From Vallitalea pronyensis (GTDB lineage Bacteria; Bacillota; Clostridia; Lachnospirales; Vallitaleaceae), in the NCBI RefSeq assembly GCF_018141445.1, contig NZ_CP058649.1, positions 4,669,001 to 4,733,000 of the forward strand: a stretch of DNA of 64,000 bases. Direction: 5' to 3'. Positions 18,434-28,863 of the stretch are shown piece after piece (position 1 is the first letter of the stretch; each line of letters opens with the position of its first letter). Below the pieces are notes generated by a model, which worked only from the letters and a program-made list of their open reading frames with translations, was not told where the DNA came from and did no database searches. A program made the translations under genes and the position numbers.

Positions 18434-19416
18434 CTTACCTTCCTCATTTCTGGATAGAAACATCTGACATGATGACCTTCTTCCACCCGAATTAATTCTG
18501 GCATTTCCATGTGACATTTTTGTGTGGCATGCTTACAACGAGGTGCAAATCGACACCCTTTAGGTAAATTGAGAGGATGAGGTACACTACCTTCTATTTG
18601 ATCCAATCTATCCACATTTTCCTCAAGCTTTGGTATGGAGTTTAATAACCCACCTGTATAGGGATGTTCATAGTTTTTTTTACCAAATATCTTCTGAACA
18701 GATGCTCTTTCCACAACCTGCCCACAATACATCACCACCACATCATCGGCTAATTCAGCAATCACACCTAGATCATGGGTGATAAACATAATGGCCGTAT
18801 TCAGCGCTGCTTTTAGATTATTCATCAACTTAAAAATCTGGGCTTGAATAGTGACATCAAGGGCAGTAGTGGGCTCATCAGCAATCAGCAGCTTAGGCTT
18901 ACATGCAAGTGCCATGGCAATCATAACACGTTGCCGCATGCCCCCTGAAAATTCATGAGGATAATTATTGATGACTCTTTCTGGCATAGGAATCTGGACT
19001 TCTTTTAATAAATCAATGGCTTTTTTCCATGCCTCGTCTTTTGATAACTTCTGATGCAGCATAAGGGGTTCACACAATTGTTTACCAATGCGCAGTACAG
19101 GATTAAGGGATGTCATGGGTTCTTGAAAAATCATGGAAATCTTATTGCCTCGTATACTTCTCATCTGATGTATACTTGCCTTAACTAAGTCTTGCCCCCC
19201 AAAAATAATGTCCCCCTCAACAATCTCTCCTGGGCTCTCTAATAGATTCAGAATACTTAAAGCTGTAACAGACTTACCACTGCCTGATTCGCCAACGATA
19301 CCAAGGGTTTTGCCCTCCTCTATGGAAAAATCCACACCATTAACAGCTTTTATGGTGCCTTTATCCGTAAAAAAATACGTGGATAGGTTATTTACTTCCA
19401 GTACGTTTGCCACCAT
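18430..19416 (-). CDS. oppD: Oligopeptide ABC transporter ATP-binding protein OppD
   Basis: First ATPase of the peptide importer, about 328 residues. Walker [15 protein letters not shown], signature [15 protein letters not shown], Walker [15 protein letters not shown] and the C-terminal cysteine region [14 protein letters not shown] are all present. The ATG reading MVANVLEV is preceded by GGAGG at five bases and lies inside the oppC 3' end, overlapping by 29 bases, so the genes are tightly coupled. Confidence 0.93.
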   Translation of the reverse strand: MVANVLEVNNLSTYFFTDKGTIKAVNGVDFSIEEGKTLGIVGESGSGKSVTALSILNLLESPGEIVEGDIIFGGQDLVKASIHQMRSIRGNKISMIFQEPMTSLNPVLRIGKQLCEPLMLHQKLSKDEAWKKAIDLLKEVQIPMPERVINNYPHEFSGGMRQRVMIAMALACKPKLLIADEPTTALDVTIQAQIFKLMNNLKAALNTAIMFITHDLGVIAELADDVVVMYCGQVVERASVQKIFGKKNYEHPYTGGLLNSIPKLEENVDRLDQIEGSVPHPLNLPKGCRFAPRCKHATQKCHMEMPELIRVEEGHHVRCFYPEMRKVR

Positions 19417-20392
19417 TTGCACCTCCGAATCTTTTTGCTATAAAACTACCAAATAACCATGAAAATAGGCTCCTTCGTTTAATGATATCTGACTTAGGGT
19501 CAACAGCATCCCGCAGCCCTTCCCCAATAAGATTCACACTCATCACCATCATACTTAACAAGGCCCCTGGAAATACCCACAACCACCAATAATTTTTCAT
19601 TACGGTTGATGTGGCTGAACGTTGCAGTAACCCGCCCCAAGTAGCAACTGGCTCTGTAACAGAAAGTCCTAAGTAAGATAAACCTGCCTCTGACATAATG
19701 GCTCCTGCAAACCCAATGGTGGCAGAAACAATCACATAGGCAATAACATTGGGAATCAAGTGCTTGGTAATCTGACTGAAGGTGGATATGCCCATGACAC
19801 GAGTTGCTGTCATAAACTCTTGCTCTTTGAGGGATAAAATCTGTCCCCTTACCATTCTTGCTAATCCTGGCCAGCGTAAAATACCAATGATGAAAATCAT
19901 AATGAATAGCCTAACCTTAGCTGGATAATCTGAGAATATGGCTGATATAGCAATGGCTATAGCTAAAAATGGAAATGAAATGACGATTTCAGCGATTCGC
20001 ATTAATACAAGATCAATATAACCTCCAAAATAACCGGATATAGCACCTATGACAACACCAATACCAATGGTCAATAAAGTGGCTAGTACCGCAACTTGAA
20101 GTGCAATATAACCACCTGTAATCACACGATAAAAATAATCACGTCCGTACTTATCTGTGCCAAACCAATTGTCACTGCTGGGTGGTTCATATTTACCTCC
20201 GGAAATATTGGATAAATCCGCAAAATCGTAATGAATAAGGCGTGTATATAGCGTCGTTAATAAAACAATAACAACAATGGCAATAAAAATCCAAAAGCCA
20301 ATCATGGCCATACGATTTGCTCTAAACTTCATCATGATTAGTCGAGTAGGAGAAATGATTTTTTCATGGGACTTCATGCTATCTTTTGCCAT
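19388..20392 (-). CDS. oppC: Oligopeptide ABC transporter permease OppC
   Basis: Permease of 334 residues with an N-terminal cytoplasmic tail, six helices and the EAA motif ATRVMGISTFSQITKHLIPN. The N-terminal segment NWFGTDKYGRDYFYRVI is the classic OppC/DppC signature. The start overlaps the oppB stop by one base (TAATG), and AGGAGGG precedes it. Confidence 0.93.
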   Translation of the reverse strand: MAKDSMKSHEKIISPTRLIMMKFRANRMAMIGFWIFIAIVVIVLLTTLYTRLIHYDFADLSNISGGKYEPPSSDNWFGTDKYGRDYFYRVITGGYIALQVAVLATLLTIGIGVVIGAISGYFGGYIDLVLMRIAEIVISFPFLAIAIAISAIFSDYPAKVRLFIMIFIIGILRWPGLARMVRGQILSLKEQEFMTATRVMGISTFSQITKHLIPNVIAYVIVSATIGFAGAIMSEAGLSYLGLSVTEPVATWGGLLQRSATSTVMKNYWWLWVFPGALLSMMVMSVNLIGEGLRDAVDPKSDIIKRRSLFSWLFGSFIAKRFGGANGGKRTGSK

Positions 20393-21432
20393 TATTTTTT
20401 CCCTCCTTCTCTCACACGTGGATCAACCAATGAGTAGCCCACATCTTGCATCAGATTGCCTATTAAGGTAAGTAAAGCCATAAAGACCAATGCAATGACC
20501 AAGACACTCCTGTCCTTAAAATCATATGCCTGCCTCATGAGATTACCAATCCCAGGCCATACAAAGATATTCTCAACAATGATAGAGCCTCCAAATAATC
20601 CTGGAATCCAGAAACCAATTAATGTGACGATGGGGATAAGGGCATTTCTGAATGCATGTCTATAAATTACAACCTTTTCATTAAGCCCTTTTGCCCTTGC
20701 CGTTCGAATATAATCTTGCTTTAATACTTCCAACATGGAATTACGCACATACTTAATAAGGGGAGCAAGAGAACCTAGTGTCACCACCATGATGGGTAAG
20801 ATATAGTACTGATAGGTTGGTCTTATACCCATAGGGTCTACCATCCCTGATAAAGGTAATAAACGTAAAATAATTGCAAATATAAAAATAAGCAGCATAG
20901 CTATAAAAAAATGAGGCAGGGATATGCCTAATATGGAAAAGATGGTCCAACCTTTATCAAACCATGAATTTTTCTTAACAGCAGACTTAATACCGATATA
21001 AATGGATATACTGAATGCTAATACAAAACTAAATATATTGACCTTAAATGAATTAAAAAAGTACCTGCCAATAAAATCTTTTACAGGTCTATTCTTAATG
21101 ACAGAATAGCCTAATTCACCTCTTAATAATTGCCCCCACCATCTACCAAATCGTATAATAAAAGGATCGTCAAGACCAAGCTTTTCAATGAAAAATTCTC
21201 TTTTTTTAATGACTTCTTCAGCAGTACCTGTTAACTCTTCTGGATTCAAAAAAGCATTTAAAGGGTCACCAGGCATAAATTCAATGATGGTAAAGATAAT
21301 CAGGGAGATAATGAGGATGACGGGTATAATAAGTACTAGTCTCTTAGCAATATACTTAACTAGTTTTCTATACTTTTCATAGAGGGAAGGTTTTTTATAC
21401 AATGTATCATGATTCATAACCTTGTTTTCCAA
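20392..21432 (-). CDS. oppB: Oligopeptide ABC transporter permease OppB
   Basis: Permease of 346 residues. The N-terminal helix followed by FMPGDPLNAFLNPEELT, the EAA-type motif YIRTARAKGLNEKVVIYRHAFRNALIP and the C-terminal VDPRVR are diagnostic of OppB/DppB. The likely start is TTG at 21432, seven bases after AGGATGG. It forms the channel with OppC and follows oppA after a hairpin. Confidence 0.92.
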   Translation of the reverse strand: MENKVMNHDTLYKKPSLYEKYRKLVKYIAKRLVLIIPVILIISLIIFTIIEFMPGDPLNAFLNPEELTGTAEEVIKKREFFIEKLGLDDPFIIRFGRWWGQLLRGELGYSVIKNRPVKDFIGRYFFNSFKVNIFSFVLAFSISIYIGIKSAVKKNSWFDKGWTIFSILGISLPHFFIAMLLIFIFAIILRLLPLSGMVDPMGIRPTYQYYILPIMVVTLGSLAPLIKYVRNSMLEVLKQDYIRTARAKGLNEKVVIYRHAFRNALIPIVTLIGFWIPGLFGGSIIVENIFVWPGIGNLMRQAYDFKDRSVLVIALVFMALLTLIGNLMQDVGYSLVDPRVREGGKK

Positions 21433-21455
21433 TTTTATACCATCCTTTTCTAAAA

Positions 21456-21491
21456 GCCCCTATCAAACTTACTTATTAAGAAGATAGGGAC
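21456..21491 (-). terminator. Hairpin between oppA and oppB (partial terminator)
   Basis: Stem GTCCCTATC/GATAGGGGC followed by TTTT on the minus strand, placed between the oppA stop and the oppB start. Such a weak terminator or 3' stabilising hairpin would keep binding-protein mRNA in excess over the transporter mRNA. Confidence 0.6.
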
Positions 21492-21526
21492 TTTATCAAA
21501 ATATAAATCTTATGATACGCTACAAC

Positions 21527-23284
21527 TTATTCCACGGTACAATATACAATGGCTTTTGCCCATTCCCACAAAGCACTGGTTTTGAACTCTTTTAATCTTG
21601 GATTATAAAGATCATGGTAATCATTGGAATATAGAGGTAATATAGGCATATAATCATTCATTAATTTCACCCATTCTCTATAAGCTTCTTTGTATACATC
21701 ATCATTTTCGGCTAACCGCATAGTGATGAGCAATTCATCGTTTTTATCATTTATAAAGCGAGAGTTATTGGTACTTGTAGCACTTCCCCATGGCTCTTGA
21801 ACTTTATCCGAATGCCAGTTGACATAACCATCAAATACAATGGTCAAACCTGTTGCCAAAGCAAACATATGGTATTTTCTTTCATTAACATCGGTAATTT
21901 CTTTACCATAGTAGTGATTAAGAAGGATGGAGAAATCAATAACGGATACATTGAACTTAATACCAAACTCCTCACCTGTCTTACCAAGGGTTAGATTGAG
22001 TGTATCTGCCCAGCTTTGACCTGGTGCTAATAACTCTATTTCAAGTACTTCATCATCTTTCGCCCATATACCATCTGCATTTTTCGCCCAGCCTGCTCCA
22101 GATAACAGCTCATCTACTTTATCTTTATTTGCTGTATATTTAGTCAGATTATCATCTACCCAGTCTTCATCAATCATCCAATAGTTGGTGGAATATGGTC
22201 CATCGGTACTCATAGCATATTTACCAAGGAAAGCTTCTCTAAACACGCCTCTGTCAATGGTATAAGCAATGGCTTGACGCACTTCCTTATGCCTTACAGG
22301 ACCATAATCATTATGGAAAGTGAGGTGGCCATAACCATGTCTTGGATAATTAGAGAATTTATAACCATCTGCTTTAGCCGCATCAATTTTCTCTGCCTCT
22401 ACAACGCCAGGTAAAATATCAATATTACCTGTTAGTAACTCGTCAATATCTGTTTCATCGGATACAACTTTCACAATGATATCTTTAATCATGGGCTTCT
22501 GACCTCTGAAATCCCCTGGGAACTTGTCATTAATCGTTAGCTTAACAAATTGATTTTCTACAAATTCCACAAGTTTATAGGGTCCTGAACCAATGGGATT
22601 ACTGAATACGGTATCTTTTACATGTTGTTGAACAGACTTATCTTCTGGCTTATCTTTCATCGCCCAAGCCTTACTCATAATGTTATAAGTAAACACCGAA
22701 CTATCTGTCGTATAGAATTTCTCTTTTACCTTAAATTTAATGGTTAAGTCATCCATTTTCTCTACACTTTCCAAATACTCATTAATGGACGAAGAGCCTC
22801 CTGCTCCAAGTAAGTTATCTTGGTCTAGGAAAAATTCATAGGTAAACAGTACATCATCTGCTGTCAGGGGTGCTCCATCAGAGAAGACAATATCTGATTT
22901 TAATGTAAACGTATGCTCTAAACCATCTTCGCTCATATCTCTTGAATCCGTCATATAGTTGAGTAAGAATTTACCACCTTCATCAGCCGTTAGCAAACCA
23001 CCGCCAAATATAAGTGTACGTATATTTTTGTCATAACTACTATTCCCCCATCCTTCAATGAATTCGCCATTGAAGTTGGGGTTACCAATCATGATGTGAC
23101 CAGAAGGCTCTGCTGGTTCTGGTTCTGGCTCTGGCTCTTTTTCGTCCTCCTCATTCTCTTTTTCAGATGGTTCATCCGCAACAACAGGGTCATTATCTGG
23201 CTCTGGGTCTTTTGCCTTTTTGTTACATGCTACAATGGTAAAGGCAAGGATGAATACTAAAAAAAGTGATACTATTTTTTTCAT
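21527..23284 (-). CDS. oppA: Oligopeptide-binding lipoprotein OppA (family 5)
   Basis: Periplasmic-type solute-binding protein of about 585 residues, anchored as a lipoprotein. The signal peptide ends FTIVAC, and a very acidic Asp/Glu/Pro linker (about residues 25-65) spaces the domain from the membrane. Family 5 features include LTADDVLFTYEFF and KEVRQAIAYTIDRGVFREAFLGKYA. ATG 23284 is preferred because AAAGGGG is nine bases upstream; ATG 23290 is closer than usual to that site. It is the first gene of oppABCDF. Confidence 0.92.
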   Translation of the reverse strand: MKKIVSLFLVFILAFTIVACNKKAKDPEPDNDPVVADEPSEKENEEDEKEPEPEPEPAEPSGHIMIGNPNFNGEFIEGWGNSSYDKNIRTLIFGGGLLTADEGGKFLLNYMTDSRDMSEDGLEHTFTLKSDIVFSDGAPLTADDVLFTYEFFLDQDNLLGAGGSSSINEYLESVEKMDDLTIKFKVKEKFYTTDSSVFTYNIMSKAWAMKDKPEDKSVQQHVKDTVFSNPIGSGPYKLVEFVENQFVKLTINDKFPGDFRGQKPMIKDIIVKVVSDETDIDELLTGNIDILPGVVEAEKIDAAKADGYKFSNYPRHGYGHLTFHNDYGPVRHKEVRQAIAYTIDRGVFREAFLGKYAMSTDGPYSTNYWMIDEDWVDDNLTKYTANKDKVDELLSGAGWAKNADGIWAKDDEVLEIELLAPGQSWADTLNLTLGKTGEEFGIKFNVSVIDFSILLNHYYGKEITDVNERKYHMFALATGLTIVFDGYVNWHSDKVQEPWGSATSTNNSRFINDKNDELLITMRLAENDDVYKEAYREWVKLMNDYMPILPLYSNDYHDLYNPRLKEFKTSALWEWAKAIVYCTVE

Positions 23285-23320
23285 TTTCATTTCCCCTTTT
23301 TTTGTATTATTTTAAAGGGA

Positions 23321-23340
23321 TAAACAGACCATTCTGTTTA
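23321..23340. promoter_or_regulatory. Perfect 20-bp dyad upstream of oppA (operator candidate)
   Basis: TAAACAGA, then CCAT, then TCTGTTTA: perfect 8-base arms ending 37 bases before the oppA start. The position and symmetry suit a repressor or nutrient-regulator site, or a leader hairpin. No cognate regulator is obvious in the operon. Confidence 0.45.
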
Positions 23341-23782
23341 CCACTTTTAAAATCCTTAAGTCTCGTATGAAAGCGAAACATGCTAGAGGCTGAAATGTAT
23401 TAATCTAAGTACACGTGTTTCCCGCAACTTGTCAATTATCTTTTGATCACCATACCACTGTATATTGTGACTGATGTCCTCCTGTATGTCCATTTCTATG
23501 ACACCCTGTAGACATAAAGAGTCAACTTCAACGTCATACACCTTAACCAAGTTCTAATTTCCATATATGTTAACACTATGTGATAAGTCATCATATTATG
23601 ATTAAATTCATGCCAATGGTTGATTTAACTGGGTAATTGCAGCTTCTTATTAATAATATTATCCTGATAAGCAGAATGAGATAATTATAATAAGTCAACA
23701 ATAAAAGGGTTAGTAAAGTTTTGTAAAATACATTATAGAAATACATGCTAAATTCAAGGTCTTTTCTTAAGGCAAACAAAAA
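23341..23782. other. Intergenic stretch upstream of oppA, no gene seen
   Basis: AT-rich. It must contain the oppA promoter, but I cannot pick one box set over others. A 77-codon minus-strand frame at 23591-23824 runs through the terminator hairpin and has no ribosome site, so I do not call it. Confidence 0.5.
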
Positions 23783-23814
23783 GCACCAGAAATCCTTCAT
23801 GGATTTTCTGGTGC
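23783..23814 (-). terminator. Terminator after the DUF4330-like gene
   Basis: Near-perfect stem GCACCAGAAATCC against GGATTTTCTGGTGC, followed on the minus strand by TTTTTGTTT. Confidence 0.8.
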
Positions 23815-23881
23815 CTATAATCATGTATTTGGCATATGCTTAGCTTGGATTAAATCATATTTTACGAAAAACACAATGACC

Positions 23882-24343
23882 TTAATCAAACTTGATATCC
23901 TGAATCATACCTACTAATTCAGCATTATGGGTGTATATGGTGTAAGACAATCCAATTTTCGCCTCCTGGCCACCGCAAGTCATATATGGGCCACTTACAC
24001 TTACTTTGCACTTCATACCAATGGTTATGTTCTTCTTTGTTGGGTCTTTTGCAGCGGTTAATTCCCCATCCTTAGCCTCTGCTATCATATCTGCATCGGT
24101 CACTTCAATAGCCTCAATCACATCCTTTTGACGACTATTCTCACCAATTACCACATCACCTACAGCTAAAGCTTGTACATGATTGGGTTCTAAATTATTC
24201 ACTTGTATAACCATGTATGCGTCTTTTTTCGTCGTATTCGCTCTAACAGCTATCATATCTTTTAACCAAAAGAACAACAAAACGCCTATTAGAACAATCA
24301 CCATCAACATAAGGCGTTTACTCTTTGACTGCCTCTTTTCCAT
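23882..24343 (-). CDS. DUF4330-like single-pass membrane protein
   Basis: Protein of 153 residues: a basic N-terminus, one membrane helix (about 11-31), then an extracytoplasmic beta-rich domain. The repeated pattern of a VGDVVIGENSRQ-like strand, a V-E-ID segment and a final VSVSGPYMTCGGQEAKIGLSYTIYT resembles the DUF4330 family of Firmicutes, seen elsewhere with exopolysaccharide genes. The match is by eye and not firm. GGAGGG precedes the ATG and a strong terminator follows, so it is a real monocistronic gene. Function unknown. Confidence 0.55.
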   Translation of the reverse strand: MEKRQSKSKRLMLMVIVLIGVLLFFWLKDMIAVRANTTKKDAYMVIQVNNLEPNHVQALAVGDVVIGENSRQKDVIEAIEVTDADMIAEAKDGELTAAKDPTKKNITIGMKCKVSVSGPYMTCGGQEAKIGLSYTIYTHNAELVGMIQDIKFD

Positions 24344-24544
24344 TTGTACGCTCCCTCCATCTTATCCCTTGAAAGTTAATGAACATTAAATCAAGTTTTC
24401 CCGATAGCTTTATTCAACATTCGTGCACATCTATTGGGCTGTTTCTAATTATAGCTAAAAACAAATCATATATCAACAATATTCACAAAGTTTTATTTCC
24501 TTATACATATCCCTTGTACATGGGTGTGAAATCAACTAAACAGT

Positions 24545-24889
24545 TTAAATGGTTAATAACCGTTCATTTTCTTTTAAAATCTCCGTTAAACCTTCTCCCC
24601 AATACTTCAGCTCTATGCCTAATCCTTCTAATGTTTCTGTTACACCTAGCTGGTCTGCACAAGCTTTACAAGCAGATACGTGAACACCTACATGAAGGGC
24701 TTGCTTAATCTTCTCTTGTATAAGCAGGTTTTCTGATACAAGCTTAGCTGTTGCCCCCCATATAATAATGGTAATGTCTTTCCAAAAATGATGCATCTTA
24801 CCATTGATTGCATACATCATCACCATTTTATCCGAAGTTAATACATCTGCGTTGGTCCATAGTATATATAATTTATCAGGGTTATTCAT
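24545..24889 (-). CDS. DsrE-family protein
   Basis: Small cytosolic protein of about 114 residues with the DsrE/DsrF-like fold pattern: KLYILWTNADVLTSDKMVMMYAINGK, an ITIIIWGATAKLV strand and the cysteine motif VSACKACADQLGV. In this family such cysteines can carry or relay sulfur, but many members are of unknown role. The ATG reading MNNPDKL is chosen because AGGAGG lies ten bases upstream. It stands alone downstream of purL in the minus direction. Confidence 0.8.
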   Translation of the reverse strand: MNNPDKLYILWTNADVLTSDKMVMMYAINGKMHHFWKDITIIIWGATAKLVSENLLIQEKIKQALHVGVHVSACKACADQLGVTETLEGLGIELKYWGEGLTEILKENERLLTI

Positions 24890-25013
24890 CTTTTCATTAC
24901 CTCCTAAAATCAATCATAAAATGTATGCCTCTATTTTACCATATCCATATGACATCCTTCTAGGACTAAAAAAAACTTTTTATATACTTTTACACATGTG
25001 TGTACAAAAAAAT

Positions 25014-25046
25014 AAGGAGATAGATGATTAACTTACCTATCTCCTT
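25014..25046 (-). terminator. Terminator of purL
   Basis: Perfect arms AAGGAGATAG and CTATCTCCTT with a minus-strand tail of ATTTTTTT, 22 bases past the purL stop. Confidence 0.85.
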
Positions 25047-25067
25047 CTAGCTATTACTTAACTAAAC

Positions 25068-28000
25068 CTATTTTGTAAAATATTCAACGCCAGATTTAAA
25101 AATCATCTGATCTTTCTTACCCATAATATTCTTTGCCACATGACTACCAATCCGCTCGGAATGGCCCATTTTACCAAAAATACGACCATCTGGGCTGGTT
25201 ATCCCTTCAATGGCATACATAGAACCATTGGGATTGAACGTGATATCCATGGTTGGGTTACCCTCAAAATTCACATATTGTGTTGCCACCTGTCCGTTAT
25301 CAAATAGCTCCTTAGCAAGTTCTTCCCTTACAATAAAACGTCCTTCACCATGGGATACTGGAATGGCATGTACATCCCCCACTTGAACATTAGCTAACCA
25401 AGGTGACTTGTTGGACACAATTTTCGTATGTGCCATACAAGAGATATGTCGTCCTAAGGTATTGTAGGTTAAGGTTGGTGCTTCATGGGTTAATTGGCGA
25501 ATATCCCCATAGGGTACAAGGCCTAATTTAACCAGCGCTTGGAAACCATTACAAATACCTAGCATCAATCCGTCACGCTCATAGAGCATCTTGAATACGG
25601 CTTCTTTAATAGAAGGATTGCGGAACACAGTAGCGATAAATTTACCAGAACCTTCTGGCTCATCCCCAGCACTAAAGCCACCTGGAATCATCACCATTTG
25701 ACTATCTTCTATACGTTTTGTCATCTGGGTAATGGACCCCTTAATATCCTGAGATGTGAGATTTTTGAACACCAACATGTCCACACTTGCCCCTGCTCGT
25801 TCAAAAGCTTTCGCTGTATCGTATTCACAATTCGTCCCAGGGAATACAGGCATAAACACTTTAGGTTTAGCTGTTTTATGTTTACACACATAGACATGCT
25901 TGCTCTCATATACCTGTTGAAGGATGTCACCTTCCTCTTTTGTCTTGGTTGGGTATACCTTCTCTAACACATTTTCCCATACGTCAATCACTTCATCCAA
26001 TGGAATACGTCTCATTTTATATTGAATCACTTGTTCACATTGGGTATGACCAACATGGATGTAATCGAGATTTTCTAATAACTTGCCATAATCAAGTGCG
26101 TGATCTATCTCTAACAGGATACTACCATATTGCTTCATATAAAGACGCTCTTCACCAATGGTTTCATTGATATGAACACCTATCTTATTCCCCATGGCCA
26201 TCTTAGATATAGCTTCTACTAAACCTCCATCTGATACGGTATGGGCGGATAAAATCTTTCCATCTTGTATAAGCTCATGGATTCTTGTGTAATTCATCTT
26301 CAGCTGTTCAAAATCAGGTAAATTGTAAGCATCACGATGCAAGGGCAAGAAAATAAGTTGACTTCCTGCCTGCTTTAATTCTGGTGAAATAACATGATTC
26401 ACATCCACTACATTCACCGCAAATGAAACCAAAGTAGGTGGTACATCAATATCACCAAATGTACCCGACATACTATCTTTCCCTCCAATAGATGGAATGC
26501 CTAATACATCTTGAACATGATATGCACCTAATAAAGCGCTAAAGGGTTCACCCCATCTACACTTATCTTTACCTAAGCGTTTAAAATATTCTTGGAATGT
26601 CAAACGTGTCTTACGGTAATCTCCACCAGTGGCTGCAACCTTCGCTAATGACTCTACCACTGCATAGACGGCACCATGGAATGGACTCCATGACATGAGA
26701 TAAGGGTTATAACCGTAACTCATAATGGTACCTGTCGTTGTATCCCCTTTAAGTAATGGAAGCTTAGCCACCATGGACTCTGTTGGTGTTAATTGGTATT
26801 GGCCTCCAAAGGGCATGAAAACGCTGGATGCCCCAATGGAACTATCAAACTTCTCCACCAAGCCTTTTTGTGAACCCATCTCAAGCTCACCCATCTTACC
26901 TAACCACCGCTGTTCAAACGATTGCTCTTCTTTTTTATCCTGTATATTAAAATACGTATCCTGCATATCTGGCGCTAATACATGAATATCCGTTGTTGCC
27001 GTTGCACCATTGGTATCCAAGAAATCACGACTCACATTAACGATATCTTGGTCCCGCCACTTCATGACTAAGCGTTTCTCTTGAGTCACATGAGCCACCA
27101 CCACGGCCTCTAGATTCTCTTCATGAGCAGCTTGTATGAATGCTTCAACATCCTTCGGGTCAAGAACGACAGCCATCCGCTCTTGTGACTCGGATATTGC
27201 CAGTTCTGTCCCATCTAGTCCTTCATATTTCTTAGGCACCAAATCAAGATTAATAATTAAACCATCTGCTAATTCCCCAATAGCTACGGATACACCACCT
27301 GCTCCAAAATCATTACACTTTTTAATCATCTGCCCCACATACTCATGACGGAAAAAACGTTGTATCTTTCGTTCAGTTGGCGGATTACCCTTCTGAACCT
27401 CTGCACCACATGTATGAATAGAATCCTCCGTATGCTCTTTAGAAGAACCTGTTGCACCTCCACAACCATCGCGACCTGTTCGTCCCCCAAGCAACACAAT
27501 CATATCCCCTGGGTCTGATGTCTCTCTTATGACATTCTTCCTTGGAGCTGTAGCTATCACAGCACCAATTTCCATATGTTTCGCCACATAATTGGGATGA
27601 TAGATTTCATGAACCATACCTGTAGCTAGTCCTATTTGATTACCATATGCACTATACCCATGTGAACTCTCCCTGGCTATTTTTAGCTGAGATAATTTCC
27701 CGGGTAATGTTTCGCTAAGACATGTCCTTGGATCAGCTGAACCTGTCACACGCATAGCCTGATACACATATGAACGCCCTGACAACGGGTCACGAATGGC
27801 CCCACCAAGACATGTTGCCGCTCCACCAAATGGTTCAATCTCTGTGGGATGATTATGGGTCTCATTCTTAAACATCACTAACCATTCTTCATCCTGCCCG
27901 TCCACATCTACATCTACCACAATACTACAAGCATTAATCTCTTCCGATACTTCAAGGTCATCTAACAGCCCATTAGCCCGACACTTACGCATAGCTAACA

Positions 28001-28841
28001 ACGCAATATCCATCAAACACACATCTTTATCCTTATCCTTGTCACCCAATATGACAGAACGGTCTTCAAGATACTGCTCATACACTTTCCTCACTGGCTC
28101 ATTATAATGACCATCATCAAAATCAACGTCTTGAATAGCCGTTAAAAAAGTCGTATGCCGACAATGATCTGACCAATAAGTATCCAAAACACGAATCTCC
28201 GTAATCGTAGGATTACGCTTCTCTTCTTTAGCAAAATACCCTTGGGTAAACAATAAATCCTCTTCACTCATGGCAAGGGAAAGGGTCTCCAATAACCCCC
28301 TAATCTCTTCCTTAGACATGGCTATAAAACCTTCCACAACGTCCACACTATCTGGCATATCTAAAGCCAATGCCAAACTTTCAGGCTTCTCAAGCAAAGC
28401 CTCACGGGAATCCACCGGATTAATACAATACTTCTTCACCCGATCAATATCCTCTTGCTTCAGATCACCTTTTAAAACCATCACCCTTGCCACACGAATA
28501 GTAGGCCGCATATCCCCATTCAAAATCTGAATACACTGAGCCGCCTGATCTGCCGTCTGATCATACTGTCCCGGTAAAAACTCCACCGCAAAAGCTACCT
28601 CATCTTCCCCCATAATCATCTCTTCTTCACTGACCTTATCCACCTGAGGCTCCGAAAAAATCGTATGCAATGCCTCATCATAAGCCTCATCCGTCACATG
28701 AGCCACATCATAACGATTAACAATCCGAACACCTTCCAACCTACCAAGACCCAACTGCTCTCTCAAATCCCCCAACAACTGCCTAGCCTGCACATCACAC
28801 CCATCAACCTTCTCCACAAACACACGCCTAATGCTCTCCAT
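25068..28841 (-). CDS. purL: Phosphoribosylformylglycinamidine synthase, single-chain
   Basis: Fourth step of purine synthesis: FGAR plus glutamine and ATP give FGAM. The single chain of about 1257 residues joins an N-terminal domain, two AIRS-like synthetase halves and a C-terminal glutamine amidotransferase. Visible features are MFKNETHNHPTEIEPFGGAATCLGG, GGRTGRDGCGGATGSSK, GGKDSMSGTF, and in the amidotransferase VFPGTNCEYDTAKAFERAGA, PGGFSAGDE and the nucleophile loop LGICNGFQAL (about residue 1093). The length and order fit the clade II PurL of Clostridia. The start is GTG 28844 or, more likely, ATG 28841, nine bases after AGGAGG. No other pur gene is adjacent. The 5' half lies in a strongly A+C-rich plus-strand island. 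Confidence 0.96.
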   Translation of the reverse strand: MESIRRVFVEKVDGCDVQARQLLGDLREQLGLGRLEGVRIVNRYDVAHVTDEAYDEALHTIFSEPQVDKVSEEEMIMGEDEVAFAVEFLPGQYDQTADQAAQCIQILNGDMRPTIRVARVMVLKGDLKQEDIDRVKKYCINPVDSREALLEKPESLALALDMPDSVDVVEGFIAMSKEEIRGLLETLSLAMSEEDLLFTQGYFAKEEKRNPTITEIRVLDTYWSDHCRHTTFLTAIQDVDFDDGHYNEPVRKVYEQYLEDRSVILGDKDKDKDVCLMDIALLAMRKCRANGLLDDLEVSEEINACSIVVDVDVDGQDEEWLVMFKNETHNHPTEIEPFGGAATCLGGAIRDPLSGRSYVYQAMRVTGSADPRTCLSETLPGKLSQLKIARESSHGYSAYGNQIGLATGMVHEIYHPNYVAKHMEIGAVIATAPRKNVIRETSDPGDMIVLLGGRTGRDGCGGATGSSKEHTEDSIHTCGAEVQKGNPPTERKIQRFFRHEYVGQMIKKCNDFGAGGVSVAIGELADGLIINLDLVPKKYEGLDGTELAISESQERMAVVLDPKDVEAFIQAAHEENLEAVVVAHVTQEKRLVMKWRDQDIVNVSRDFLDTNGATATTDIHVLAPDMQDTYFNIQDKKEEQSFEQRWLGKMGELEMGSQKGLVEKFDSSIGASSVFMPFGGQYQLTPTESMVAKLPLLKGDTTTGTIMSYGYNPYLMSWSPFHGAVYAVVESLAKVAATGGDYRKTRLTFQEYFKRLGKDKCRWGEPFSALLGAYHVQDVLGIPSIGGKDSMSGTFGDIDVPPTLVSFAVNVVDVNHVISPELKQAGSQLIFLPLHRDAYNLPDFEQLKMNYTRIHELIQDGKILSAHTVSDGGLVEAISKMAMGNKIGVHINETIGEERLYMKQYGSILLEIDHALDYGKLLENLDYIHVGHTQCEQVIQYKMRRIPLDEVIDVWENVLEKVYPTKTKEEGDILQQVYESKHVYVCKHKTAKPKVFMPVFPGTNCEYDTAKAFERAGASVDMLVFKNLTSQDIKGSITQMTKRIEDSQMVMIPGGFSAGDEPEGSGKFIATVFRNPSIKEAVFKMLYERDGLMLGICNGFQALVKLGLVPYGDIRQLTHEAPTLTYNTLGRHISCMAHTKIVSNKSPWLANVQVGDVHAIPVSHGEGRFIVREELAKELFDNGQVATQYVNFEGNPTMDITFNPNGSMYAIEGITSPDGRIFGKMGHSERIGSHVAKNIMGKKDQMIFKSGVEYFTK

Positions 28842-28863
28842 CACACTGTACCTCCTAAGTCAT

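Noticed and set aside
23591-23824. 77-codon minus-strand open frame
   Set aside because: It runs through the terminator hairpin of the DUF4330-like gene and lacks a ribosome site.
24379-24708. 109-codon plus-strand open frame
   Set aside because: Overlaps the DsrE-family gene antisense and reads like its complement; no ribosome site.
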